Source: CAINDZ01 sp041908585
Lineage (GTDB): Bacteria; Krumholzibacteriota; Krumholzibacteriia; LZORAL124-64-63
Direction of reading: 5' to 3'
Length of the DNA stretch: 7,228 nt
Assembly (NCBI GenBank): GCA_041908585.1
Contig: JAYRFB010000172.1
Location: 1 to 7,228, forward strand
Below the pieces are notes generated by a model. It was given only the letters and a program-made list of their open reading frames with translations. It made no database searches and was not told the origin of the DNA. Position numbers and translations under genes: made by a program. The stretch's first letter is position 1; each line of letters begins with the position of its first letter. Below are positions 1-6,532 of the stretch, piece after piece.

Positions 1-1
1 C

Positions 2-625
2 ATCCATTGCGCGAACTGCGGACCCGAACTGGCGGCCTGGGCGGCGGGTGAGCTGGAGCCCGGCCTGCGCGAGGCCGTGGCCGCCCACCTGGCGGACTGC
101 CCCGCCTGCCGGCGCGAGCTTGATCGCGAGCTGGCCCTGCGCGCGACGCTGGCCGGACTGCCGACGGCCACGTGTCCAGCGGCGGTGTCCGACCGCGTGC
201 TGGCGGCGATCGCCGGCGAGCAGGCACGCGCCCGGCGCGGGCGGCTGCGCCTGGCCGCAACCGGGGCCCTGGCGGCCGCGGCGCTGGCGGCGGCCCTGCT
301 GCTGCGGCCGGGTGGCGAGCGGCCCGACGGGGCAGGACCGGTGGCCGGCAACCCGGTCGAACGTCCCGCCGTTGAGACGCGACCGCCGCGGCCGGCACCA
401 GCGCCTTTCGATCCCGTCGCCCACGCCTCCGCGATGAAGGCTGCGGGATACACCCCCGAGCAGGTCGCCGCGGCCCGGCGCGACCTGATCCGCACCGTGG
501 CGCTGGCCGCCGCGGTCCTGGACCGCACCGGGCGCCAGACGTTTTCCGACGTGTTCAGCGAGCGCCTGCCCGCCGCGGTGGCGGGATCCCTGCGCCCGCT
601 GGACGATCCCACCCGAGGAGGCTGA
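2..625 (+). CDS. zf-HC2 anti-sigma factor, membrane-anchored (5' end outside window)
   Basis: Probable transmembrane anti-sigma factor that would hold an ECF sigma factor at the inner membrane. The frame is open from the window edge with no start codon before the zinc-finger residues, so the N-terminus is cut off. Visible codons (numbered from base 2) show Cys3/Cys6, then His29-x3-Cys33-x2-Cys36 with a conserved G-E-L between them, which is the zf-HC2 zinc-binding pattern. A single hydrophobic Ala/Leu-rich segment at about codons 84-101 (nt 251-304) is a likely membrane helix. It is followed by a Pro/Gly-rich linker and then a helical C-terminal part (about nt 410-600) that would be extracytoplasmic. 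The stop lies 2 nt before the DUF4252 gene, which implies co-transcription and coupling. The sigma gene is expected just upstream but is not visible. The family call is fairly secure; the partner and the signal sensed are inferred. Confidence 0.8.
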   Translation: MHCANCGPELAAWAAGELEPGLREAVAAHLADCPACRRELDRELALRATLAGLPTATCPAAVSDRVLAAIAGEQARARRGRLRLAATGALAAAALAAALLLRPGGERPDGAGPVAGNPVERPAVETRPPRPAPAPFDPVAHASAMKAAGYTPEQVAAARRDLIRTVALAAAVLDRTGRQTFSDVFSERLPAAVAGSLRPLDDPTRGG

Positions 626-627
626 CG

Positions 628-1230
628 ATGAAGGCTCGAACCCTGATCCGGACAATGGTCCTCGTCGCGCTGCTGGCGGTGCCCGCGCTCGCCGAGGATA
701 TCACCAGGCTGCCCGGCTACCTGGACCTGGACTGGATCGCGATTCCCGACGGGGCCACCGAGGTCCAGGACATCGTGCTGGACCCGGTGCTGGCCGGCCT
801 GGCCGCCGGCGGCAGCGAGACCGACCCCGCCCTGAACCAGGCCCTCGCCATGGTCAAGTCGGTCCGCGTGAAGTCGTTCTCGCTGGAGGGCGTCAACGAG
901 TCGTCCGTGGCGGCCGACGTCAAGAAGCTGCAGGACCGCCTGGCCAAGGGCTCGTGGCAGCGCCTGATCTACATGAAGGACGGCGACGAGACGGTCACCG
1001 TCAGCACGCTCAGCCACGGCGGGCAACTGGCCGGCCTGATGGTGCTGACGTACGAGCCCGGCGACAGCGCCACCTTCATCAACGTGGTCGGCGACCTGGA
1101 CCTGACGACGCTGCTGCGCCTGGCCACGCAGATGCACGGCGAGGAGCTGCACGGGGTGCTGTCGGGCATGGGCGACGCCGGCGGCGGGGACCACGTCGAC
1201 CACCATGACAAGGGCACGGGCAACGAGTAG
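628..1230 (+). CDS. Exported DUF4252-domain protein
   Basis: Exported protein of the DUF4252 family, function unknown. The 200-residue product starts with a clear signal peptide: basic MKARTLIR, a hydrophobic run at about 9-20 and a PALA-type cleavage site near residue 22. Residues about 75-162 carry the family pattern: a Val/Lys-rich strand, a Trp followed by R-L-I-Y (110-114), a K-D-G-D-E-T-V hairpin, G-x-L-A-G-L-M-V-L, and I-N-V-V-G-D-L-D-L near 151-159. The C-terminus is Gly/Asp/His-rich (His189, His192, His193, with His170 and His175 nearby), which could bind metal but may just be a flexible tail. ATG 628 has a GAGGAG site at 615-620 and lies 2 nt after the anti-sigma stop, so the two are very likely one transcript. 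DUF4252 genes are commonly found beside ECF sigma/anti-sigma genes; the biochemical role is unknown. Confidence 0.82.
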   Translation: MKARTLIRTMVLVALLAVPALAEDITRLPGYLDLDWIAIPDGATEVQDIVLDPVLAGLAAGGSETDPALNQALAMVKSVRVKSFSLEGVNESSVAADVKKLQDRLAKGSWQRLIYMKDGDETVTVSTLSHGGQLAGLMVLTYEPGDSATFINVVGDLDLTTLLRLATQMHGEELHGVLSGMGDAGGGDHVDHHDKGTGNE

Positions 1231-1257
1231 GCGCGAACGATCAGCAGATTGACGAGT

Positions 1258-1292
1258 CAGGCGCCGCGTTCCACGGGGGACCGCGGCGCCTG
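1258..1292. terminator. Perfect GC hairpin between convergent genes, possible bidirectional terminator
   Basis: Bases 1258-1268 (CAGGCGCCGCG) are exactly complementary to 1282-1292 (CGCGGCGCCTG). This gives an 11-bp stem with a 13-nt loop in which TCC/GGA could pair further. It sits in the 94-nt gap between the convergent DUF4252 and M29 genes, where a shared terminator is expected. No T-run follows on either strand, so it is not a textbook intrinsic terminator; it may instead act as an RNA 3'-end stabiliser. Confidence 0.5.
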
Positions 1293-1324
1293 CGCTGTCG
1301 TCACCAGCCCGCGGCCACCCCGGC

Positions 1325-2440
1325 TCAGGCCAGGTTCTCCGGGTTCAGTCCCTCCAGCTCGGGCAGGACGAAGCGGCCGTCCTTGCGCACCAGCCGGTCG
1401 TCGAACCAGATCTCGCCGCCGCCCCACTCGGGCGACTGCATCATGACGATGTCCCAGTGCAGCGCCGACTTGTTCCCGTTGTCCGACTTCGCGTAGGCGT
1501 TGCCCGGCGTCAGGTGGAAGCTGCCGCTGATCTTCTCGTCGAAGAGCGTGTCCAGCATCGGCGTGGTGATGTGCGGGTTGAGGCCGAGCGCGAACTCGCC
1601 GAAGTAGCGGGCGCCCTCGTCGGTGTCCAGGGCGCGCTGAAGCTTCGACTCGTCGCCGTCGCAGGTCGCCTCGACGATGCGCCCGTCCTTGACCACGAAG
1701 CGCACGTTGGCCAGCACCGAGCCGCCTTGCCTCGTCTTCGTGTTGTACCGGATCACGCCGTTCATCGAGTCGCGCACCGGCGCGACGTAGACCTCGCCGT
1801 CGGGGATGTTGCGCCCGCCGTCGCACTTGACCGCGGGCAGGCCCTTGATGCTGAAGCGCAGGTCGGTGCCCGGGCCCTTGAGGTGCACGCGGTCGGTGGC
1901 CTCCAGCAGCGCGTGCAGGGGGTCCATGGCGCGGCTCATGCGCGCGTAATCGAGCGTGCAGACCCGGTAGTAGAAATCGGCGAACTCCTCGGTCGAGCGC
2001 TCGGCCGCCTGCGCCATCGCCGGGTTCGGGTAGCGGAGCACGCACCACTTCTTGCCCAGCCGCACCGGGATGTGCACCTGTCCCCAGTAGGCCTGGTCGT
2101 GCCACTTCTGGCGGTCGGCGTCGACGTCCGCCAGGTCGAAGGGGTTGGTGCTGCCGCGCACGCCGATGTAGGCGTCGACCGCCTCCATGATCGGGCGGTG
2201 GAACGCGCCCCAGGCCTCGAACTGCTGCTGCGAGGCGTTCTTGATGAAGCCGCGGCTGACGGTCTCGTCGTTGTAGTACCAGAACGGGACGCCGCCGTGG
2301 ACGGTGGCCACGCGCACCAGCTCGCGCCCCAGTTCGAGGGCCTCGAGGCCCTTGACCTCGATGTAGATCTTCTCGCCCGGCTGCAGCTTCACCGAGTAGG
2401 TGATCAGCTGTTCGGCCAGCTTCGTGTTGCGGGGGTCCAT
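1325..2440 (-). CDS. M29-family metallo-aminopeptidase
   Basis: Cytoplasmic metal-dependent aminopeptidase of peptidase family M29 (AmpS/AmpT/PepS type), which removes N-terminal residues from peptides during protein turnover. The product has 371 residues, at the short end for a family usually nearer 400-410. By family pattern the metal and catalytic residues appear in order: Glu216 in N-I-P-D-G-E-V, Glu282 in G-E-F-A-L-G-L-N-P, His309 and Tyr316 in S-F-H-L-T-P-G-N-A-Y, and His328/Asp330 in H-W-D-I-V-M. All expected ligands are present, so it should be active. No signal peptide is seen. The ATG at 2440 is supported by a GGAGG site at 2446-2450, five bases upstream on the minus strand. It is transcribed alone, divergent from the epimerase gene, and converges with the DUF4252 gene. 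Substrate preference cannot be read from the sequence. Confidence 0.9.
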   Translation of the reverse strand: MDPRNTKLAEQLITYSVKLQPGEKIYIEVKGLEALELGRELVRVATVHGGVPFWYYNDETVSRGFIKNASQQQFEAWGAFHRPIMEAVDAYIGVRGSTNPFDLADVDADRQKWHDQAYWGQVHIPVRLGKKWCVLRYPNPAMAQAAERSTEEFADFYYRVCTLDYARMSRAMDPLHALLEATDRVHLKGPGTDLRFSIKGLPAVKCDGGRNIPDGEVYVAPVRDSMNGVIRYNTKTRQGGSVLANVRFVVKDGRIVEATCDGDESKLQRALDTDEGARYFGEFALGLNPHITTPMLDTLFDEKISGSFHLTPGNAYAKSDNGNKSALHWDIVMMQSPEWGGGEIWFDDRLVRKDGRFVLPELEGLNPENLA

Positions 2441-2466
2441 GCTTTCCTCCCGGGGTTGGAGGTGCC

Positions 2467-2496
2467 ATCTTAGCCCGGACGGGGCGGGCGCCGCAA
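2467..2496 (-). promoter_or_regulatory. Candidate sigma-70-type promoter for the M29 gene
   Basis: On the minus strand TTGCGG (2491-2496) and TAAGAT (2467-2472) are separated by 18 bp, a plausible -35/-10 pair. Transcription would begin near 2460, leaving a leader of about 20 nt that includes the Shine-Dalgarno site at 2446-2450. The -10 is one of very few AT-rich hexamers in this GC-rich spacer. Matches to consensus are partial and this is inference. No equally good pair was seen for the divergent epimerase gene. Confidence 0.35.
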
Positions 2497-2523
2497 CGGC
2501 CTCCCGCCGGAAACGGAGCGAAC

Positions 2524-2991
2524 ATGTCGGACAACGCGTTCACCGGGCCGTGGGCGGACCTGCCCCCGGGCACCGCCGGCCACATCGACCATGTCGGCGT
2601 GGCCGTGGCGGACCTGGACCAGGCGCTGGTGCTCTACCGCGACCTGTTGGGGCTGGAACTGGAGCGTCTCGAGGAAGTGCCGCAGGAGAACGTCCGCGTG
2701 GCCTTCCTCAAGCTGGACCGCCAGGGCGGGCCGGGGCACCTCGAACTGCTGGCCCCGATGTCGGAAACCGGCGCGATCGCCGCCTTCATCGCCAAGCGCG
2801 GGCCCGGCCTGCACCACGTGGCGGTGGCGGCCCGCGACGTGCCGCTGGTGCTCGAGCGCTGCCGCGAGGCCGGCCTGGCCCTGATCGACCAGCAGCCGCG
2901 CCTGGGCGCCGGCGGCAAGCAGATCGCCTTCGTGCACCCCAAGGGGACCGGCGGCGTGCTGCTGGAGATCTGCGGGCCGGGGCCGGCCTGA
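2524..2991 (+). CDS. mce: Methylmalonyl-CoA epimerase
   Basis: Interconverts (2R)- and (2S)-methylmalonyl-CoA between propionyl-CoA carboxylase and methylmalonyl-CoA mutase; cytoplasmic. The 155-residue product is two repeated vicinal-oxygen-chelate (glyoxalase-like) modules. Module 1 starts at I-D-H-V-G-V-A-V (His23) and carries H-L-E-L-L (Glu74). Module 2 starts at G-L-H-H-V-A-V (His97/His98) and ends in H-P-K-G-T-G-G-V-L-L-E-I-C (Glu148). These positions fit the metal ligands of the family, and the H-P-K...G-V-L-x-E-x-C ending is characteristic of epimerases rather than other VOC proteins. About 20 residues precede the first module, more than usual. ATG 2524 is still preferred because GGAG at 2515-2518 lies five bases upstream and no other start is well placed. 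Neither mutase nor carboxylase genes are in view, so the pathway must be encoded elsewhere. Confidence 0.9.
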   Translation: MSDNAFTGPWADLPPGTAGHIDHVGVAVADLDQALVLYRDLLGLELERLEEVPQENVRVAFLKLDRQGGPGHLELLAPMSETGAIAAFIAKRGPGLHHVAVAARDVPLVLERCREAGLALIDQQPRLGAGGKQIAFVHPKGTGGVLLEICGPGPA

Positions 2992-3004
2992 ACGACCTGC
3001 GGAC

Positions 3005-3047
3005 GGCCCGCTGCCCGGGCGCCCCAACGGGCCTGGCTCAGCGGGCC
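3005..3047. terminator. Inverted repeat between convergent genes, weak terminator candidate
   Basis: GGCCCGCTG at 3005-3013 is the exact reverse complement of CAGCGGGCC at 3039-3047. An inner GCCCG/CGGGC pair (3013-3017 with 3028-3032) could extend or compete with that stem. It lies in the 60-nt gap between the convergent epimerase and secreted-protein genes. No T-tract follows on either strand. The right arm lies in the 14-bp tandem repeat, so the pairing may be partly a by-product of that repeat. Confidence 0.3.
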
Positions 3048-3064
3048 TGGCTCAGCGGGCCTGG
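3028..3064. repeat. 14-bp tandem repeat, about 2.6 copies, spanning a stop codon
   Basis: The unit CGGGCCTGGCTCAG occurs at 3028-3041 and again, identically, at 3042-3055. A third partial copy (first 9 bases) follows at 3056-3064. The minus-strand gene ends inside it: its TGA is read from TCA at 3052-3054, and the sister copy places a second TCA at 3038-3040 in a different frame. It looks like a recent slippage duplication of the 3' end of the secreted-protein gene, with the extra copy falling downstream of the stop. Confidence 0.9.
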
Positions 3065-3726
3065 TAGACGCCGACGTCCCGCCAGCCGACCTTGCCTGTC
3101 ACCGGCGTATGGTCCGGTTCCCCGGCCGGGTTGATCCAGGCCGGCACGTAGCCGGCGCCGAACAGGCTGTCGAGCTGGTTGGCCGCGTCGGCTCCCGCGT
3201 AGAGCGCCTGGGTACCGGACTCCGGGCAGCCGGCCAGCGTGGCGCAGGAACTCAGCTGCGTCGCGTCCAGGCCCACACGGACGTCCTGAGGGCGCCCCTG
3301 GAACAGCAGCTTCCAGTGCACCAGCAGGACGCGGCCGTCCTGTACCCTGAGTCCGGGATGGAAGCCGACGGCGAGCGTTCCCGGTCCCTGCCCCACGTTG
3401 AGCGCCTTGGCATCGGTGAACTCCTGCGCGATGATGCTGGCTTCGGCGCCGGTCACTTGCAGCTTCAGCTCGATGCCGCCCAGGCGCAGGAATGCGTCGC
3501 CGCGCCGGGCCATCGGCTCCATGCCGGTCAGCCAGGCATAGACGTCGACGATGGTCACGCCGCCCTCAGGCTCGCCCGTGCGCACCGTCTCGACCAGCGA
3601 ATCGCCGGCGGCGAACGAGAAGCGCACCAGGCCGTTCTCGCCGCACCACACCGACGCCGCCGCCGGTGCAGCACCGCCCAGCCAGATCGCGACCCCCGCC
3701 AGGACCAGTCCGCCCGCGTGCCTCAT
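3052..3726 (-). CDS. Secreted protein of unknown function
   Basis: I do not recognise a named family. The 224-residue product begins with a signal peptide: short basic start, hydrophobic stretch at about 5-19, and A-P-A-A-A with likely cleavage near residue 24. The mature part is rich in alternating hydrophobic and polar residues with many Gly and few predicted helices, suggesting an exported beta-sandwich. Notable stretches are V-D-V-Y-A-W-L-T-G (60-68), G-G-I-E-L-K-L (83-89), V-H-W-K-L-L-F-Q-G-R-P (136-146), S-C-A-T-L-A-G-C-P (160-168) and F-G-A-G-Y-V-P-A-W-I-N-P (189-200). Three cysteines (28, 161, 167) allow a disulphide. No catalytic motif or lipobox is evident. ATG 3726 has a CCTCC (GGAGG) site at 3733-3737, six bases upstream. 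It follows the second ABC permease by 40 nt on the same strand and may be co-transcribed, but the gap and its own strong ribosome site leave that open. Confidence 0.7.
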   Translation of the reverse strand: MRHAGGLVLAGVAIWLGGAAPAAASVWCGENGLVRFSFAAGDSLVETVRTGEPEGGVTIVDVYAWLTGMEPMARRGDAFLRLGGIELKLQVTGAEASIIAQEFTDAKALNVGQGPGTLAVGFHPGLRVQDGRVLLVHWKLLFQGRPQDVRVGLDATQLSSCATLAGCPESGTQALYAGADAANQLDSLFGAGYVPAWINPAGEPDHTPVTGKVGWRDVGVYQAR

Positions 3727-3766
3727 CGGCTTCCTCCCCGTCTGGCCCGCCCGCCGGCGGGACGCC

Positions 3767-4624
3767 TCAACTGCCCGTGCTCACGTAGTTGCGCACGCCG
3801 CGCCGCCAGAGCAGCGCCGCGCCGCCGAACACCACCGCCCCGACCAGGGGCGTCAGCAGGGCCACCTTCGCCAGCGAGGGCCCGCCCACGAACCACGCCG
3901 CCGGGTAGAACGCGACCCAGGCGAACGGCAGGACGAAGGTCAGGAAGACCCGCACCGGCAGGCTGTAGATGGTGATGGGGTAGCGGCTGAACCGGATCAG
4001 GTTGTAGACCGGCGGGGCCAACCCCATCTTGTCCTCGAACCAGAAACTGACGGTGGTCAGGGCCAGGAACACGCCCAGGTAGACCAGCGCCGCCCCCGGG
4101 GCCAGCACCGCCAGCGCCAGCAGGTCTTGTACACCGAAACCCGCCCCGGGTTTCCAGCCCAGTTCATGGCCGGCATGGACCATGACCGCCAGGCCCAGCA
4201 GGATCTCGTTGAGCCCGGACACGTTGAACGACTCGAAGATGACCTGCGCCAGGCTGCCCACCGGCCGCAGCAGCACCCGGTCGAAGCGCCCCCCGATCAG
4301 GTACTCGTCGGCGAAGCCGTAGAGGTTCACGCTGACCAGGTTGAACAGGCCCAGCGGCACCAGCGAGAAGCCGTAGATGAAGAGCACCTGCGGGAAGTTC
4401 CAGCCGTCCAGGGCGCTGACCTTGCCGAACAGGACGCCCAGGACCGCCAGCTGGATCAGCAGGCTGAAGCCGACCGCCAGCGTGTCGACCAGGAAGTCCA
4501 TCCGGTACGCCAGGCGCATCTTGAGGAACTGGACGAAGTAGGCGCCGAAGATGCGCGCCTGCCAGGCCAGGCGGGCGGCCGGTGCGCGGTCGCCGGCTGT
4601 GGCGAAGCGGGTGCCGGTCTCCAC
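3767..4624 (-). CDS. ABC-2 exporter permease, COG3694 type (second permease)
   Basis: Inner-membrane permease subunit of a three-gene ABC exporter, of the ABC-2 family domain type PF06182/COG3694. The product has 285 residues. A cytoplasmic N-terminus is followed by about six hydrophobic segments (roughly 44-67, 79-103, 130-150, 166-195, 222-245, 253-273). Between the second and third lies the family signature Y-L-I-G-G-R-F-D-R-V-L-L-R-P (108-121), probably a cytoplasmic coupling region. F-S-R-Y-P-I-T-I-Y (212-220) and P-F-A-W-V-A-F-Y-P (233-241) are also typical. The start is GTG at 4622-4624, one base after the TGA of the first permease, with a G-rich run five bases upstream; this near-overlap implies translational coupling. 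No substrate-binding protein is encoded nearby, which fits export rather than uptake. The transported compound is unknown. Confidence 0.87.
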   Translation of the reverse strand: METGTRFATAGDRAPAARLAWQARIFGAYFVQFLKMRLAYRMDFLVDTLAVGFSLLIQLAVLGVLFGKVSALDGWNFPQVLFIYGFSLVPLGLFNLVSVNLYGFADEYLIGGRFDRVLLRPVGSLAQVIFESFNVSGLNEILLGLAVMVHAGHELGWKPGAGFGVQDLLALAVLAPGAALVYLGVFLALTTVSFWFEDKMGLAPPVYNLIRFSRYPITIYSLPVRVFLTFVLPFAWVAFYPAAWFVGGPSLAKVALLTPLVGAVVFGGAALLWRRGVRNYVSTGS

Positions 4625-4625
4625 G

Positions 4626-5519
4626 TCAGCCCCCCTGCACCGTGAGGCGCCGCGTCGCCACGCGCCAGACCAGCCGCGCCGCGACGCCCAGTCCCAGCGC
4701 CCAGGCCGCCTGCAGCAGCAGGCCCTCGGCCAGGTCCGGGCCGCTGCGCTTGCCGAGGTAGATCATCACCGGCACGTAGCCGATGTACTGGAAGGGCAGC
4801 CAGGTCACCACGGACTGGAACCAGCCCGGGAAGAACGTGAAGGGGACGATGACGCCGGCCAGGAAGTCCATCCCCACCATCTGGGCGCGCAGCACCCCCT
4901 GGATGTTCTTCATCGCGAAGGCGAGGCAGCCGACCAGGAACCCCAGCTGGCTGTACAGCAGGAGCGAGAGCGTGAAGCTGACCAGCGTCCAGCCGAGCGC
5001 CGCCAAGTCCGCGGGCGCCCCCACGCCGAACAGCGGCGCCACGACGACCATGATCGGGATGGTGAACATGACCAGGCGGAAGCCGGCCTCGCCGATCGCC
5101 TCGGCCATCATCACCGACTGCAGGTGGAACGGCTTGATGAGGTGCATGGCGATCTCGCCCTCGGTCACCATGCGGGCGAGGTCGCGCGAGATGTTGTTGA
5201 AGTAGAGGCTCCGGCCGATCCAGCTGACCGCGACGTAGGTCACCATCTCGCGGACGGTCAGCCCGCCGATCTCGGCCGGCAGGCCATCGGCCGCGCGGCC
5301 GGCGTACAGGGCCAGGTACAGGTAGTAGTGGCCGGCGACGAAGATCGTGTAGCTGAACACGCCGGTGTAGTAGCGCAGCCGGTAGGCCAGGAACTTGAGG
5401 AAGGCCAGGCGCACGAAGTGGCCGTACAGGCCCAGCGTGGCCAATGGTGTGCGACGCCACGGCGCCAATGCGGCTGCCGCCGCGGCGCCGCCCGGCGGCA
5501 CCGGCATCGCGGCGCTCAC
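4626..5519 (-). CDS. ABC-2 exporter permease, COG4587 type (first permease)
   Basis: Membrane subunit that would pair with the neighbouring COG3694-type permease and the ATPase to form an exporter. From the chosen start it has 297 residues. An Ala/Pro-rich leader is followed by a basic amphipathic stretch (about 36-50) and hydrophobic segments at roughly 52-72, 92-105, 146-165, 174-200, 215-232 and 264-285. The motif E-G-E-I-A-M-H-L-I-K-P-F (120-131) is the counterpart of the G-x-x-D-x-x-L-x-R-P motif in the partner. F-F-P-G-W-F-Q-S-V-V-T-W-L-P-F (229-243) is also characteristic. The frame is open further upstream, but that part overlaps the ATPase gene and is unlikely to be translated. GTG 5519 overlaps the ATPase stop by four bases (GTGA) and is preferred; ATG 5507 (293 residues) is the main alternative. 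Function is secure at family level only. Confidence 0.86.
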   Translation of the reverse strand: MSAAMPVPPGGAAAAAALAPWRRTPLATLGLYGHFVRLAFLKFLAYRLRYYTGVFSYTIFVAGHYYLYLALYAGRAADGLPAEIGGLTVREMVTYVAVSWIGRSLYFNNISRDLARMVTEGEIAMHLIKPFHLQSVMMAEAIGEAGFRLVMFTIPIMVVVAPLFGVGAPADLAALGWTLVSFTLSLLLYSQLGFLVGCLAFAMKNIQGVLRAQMVGMDFLAGVIVPFTFFPGWFQSVVTWLPFQYIGYVPVMIYLGKRSGPDLAEGLLLQAAWALGLGVAARLVWRVATRRLTVQGG

Positions 5520-6532
5520 GCCTCGCCCCCCGCGGCGGCCTGCCGGTAGATCTCGCGCACGACTTCCTCGATCGGCTGCTCGGCCAGGTGCAGGTCCTGC
5601 ACGGGCCGGTCGTTGACCACGCGACGGATCAGCTCGGCCGCGCGCACCTCGGCGCGATTGAAACGTGCCGAGTGGCGCAGGCCCGCCTGTTCCTCCCACA
5701 CCACGGGCAGGTCTCCGGTCGCCGCCGCCAACTCGGCACTCCCGGCCGGCTCGCGCAGCTCGACCGAAAGGCGCACGGTCTGCCCCACGCGACGGCGCAG
5801 GTCGGCCAGCTCGCCGTCGAAGTGCACGCGGCCCTGGTCGATGATGATGACGCGCCGGCAGAGCTGCTCGATGTCGCCCAGGTCGTGCGTGGTCAGGATC
5901 ACCGTCACGCCGTCGCGGTCACGGATATCGCGCAGGAAGCCGCGGATGTTCTCCTTGGCCACCACGTCCAGCCCGATCGTGGGCTCGTCCAGGAACAGCA
6001 CGCGCGGCCGGTGCAGGAGCGCGGCGGCCAGGTCGCAGCGCATGCGCTGGCCCAGCGAGAGCTTGCGCACCGGCTGGCTGAGCAGCTTGCCGACCTCCAG
6101 CAGCTCGTCGAACAGCGCCATCTGCCGCTCGTAGGTGGCATCGTCCACCTCGTAGATCTTCTTCAGCAGCCGGAAGCTCTCGACCACCGCCAGGTCCCAC
6201 CACAGCTGCGTTCGCTGGCCGAACACGACGCCGATGTGGCGCGTGTACTGCTGGCGCTGCCGCCAGGGCACCATGCCTCCGACCTCGACCGTCCCCGCCG
6301 AGGGAGTCAGGATGCCGGTGAGCATCTTGATGGTGGTGGACTTGCCGGCGCCGTTGGCGCCGATGTAGCCGACCATCTCGCCCGGCTCGATGGCAAACGA
6401 CACGTCATCGACCGCGCGCAGCAGGCGTCGACGCGGGCGCAACAGGTCCTTCAGCCCGCCACTGACGCCCTCGCGGCGATCCACCAGGCGATAGTCCTTG
6501 CAGAGTCCCTCGACGCGGATCAGCGGTTCCAT
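5516..6532 (-). CDS. ABC exporter ATP-binding protein, COG4586 type
   Basis: Cytoplasmic ATPase that powers the two permeases encoded immediately downstream. The 338-residue product has all ABC motifs in order: Walker A G-A-N-G-A-G-K-S-T (58-66), Q-loop Gln106 within G-V-V-F-G-Q-R-T-Q-L-W-W-D-L, signature L-S-L-G-Q-R-M-R (158-165), Walker B V-L-F-L-D-E-P (178-184), D-loop G-L-D (187-189) and switch His216. The Q-loop string with W-W-D-L is typical of the COG4586 subgroup rather than generic ABC-2 ATPases. About 95 residues follow the nucleotide-binding domain (from about 243), as expected for the subgroup, perhaps for docking or regulation. The ATG shares its A with the xseB stop (TGATG), so it probably relies on reinitiation by ribosomes leaving xseB; only a distant G-rich site lies upstream. 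From memory, a three-component exporter of this class in Synechocystis gives viologen resistance, but the substrate here is unknown. Confidence 0.92.
   Translation of the reverse strand: MEPLIRVEGLCKDYRLVDRREGVSGGLKDLLRPRRRLLRAVDDVSFAIEPGEMVGYIGANGAGKSTTIKMLTGILTPSAGTVEVGGMVPWRQRQQYTRHIGVVFGQRTQLWWDLAVVESFRLLKKIYEVDDATYERQMALFDELLEVGKLLSQPVRKLSLGQRMRCDLAAALLHRPRVLFLDEPTIGLDVVAKENIRGFLRDIRDRDGVTVILTTHDLGDIEQLCRRVIIIDQGRVHFDGELADLRRRVGQTVRLSVELREPAGSAELAAATGDLPVVWEEQAGLRHSARFNRAEVRAAELIRRVVNDRPVQDLHLAEQPIEEVVREIYRQAAAGGEA

Noticed and set aside
1457..2473. Long plus-strand open frame antisense to the M29 gene
   Set aside because: Composition is the typical Val/Arg/His/Asp mirror of a high-GC coding strand, with no recognisable domain.
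1257..2585. Long minus-strand open frame (442 codons) overlapping the M29 gene
   Set aside because: It is a frame shadow: Arg/Gly/Pro/His-rich with no motif, while the overlapping frame has complete M29 metal ligands and a ribosome site.
3750..3761. Perfect 12-bp palindrome CCCGCCGGCGGG between the second permease and the secreted-protein gene
   Set aside because: With no loop it could form only a 4-bp stem, and such GC palindromes are expected by chance at this base composition.
3551..4645. Plus-strand open frame (364 codons) antisense to the second permease
   Set aside because: Gln/His/Arg-rich antisense shadow with no family signal; the minus-strand frame is a clear membrane permease.
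4551..5549. Plus-strand open frame (332 codons) antisense to the first permease
   Set aside because: Same antisense composition bias; the opposite strand has a clear ABC-2 permease with conserved motifs.
5520..5699. Upstream extension of the first permease frame to an ATG at 5699
   Set aside because: It would overlap the ATPase gene by 184 nt and add Arg/Gly/Pro-rich residues foreign to the family; GTG 5519 or ATG 5507 fits better.
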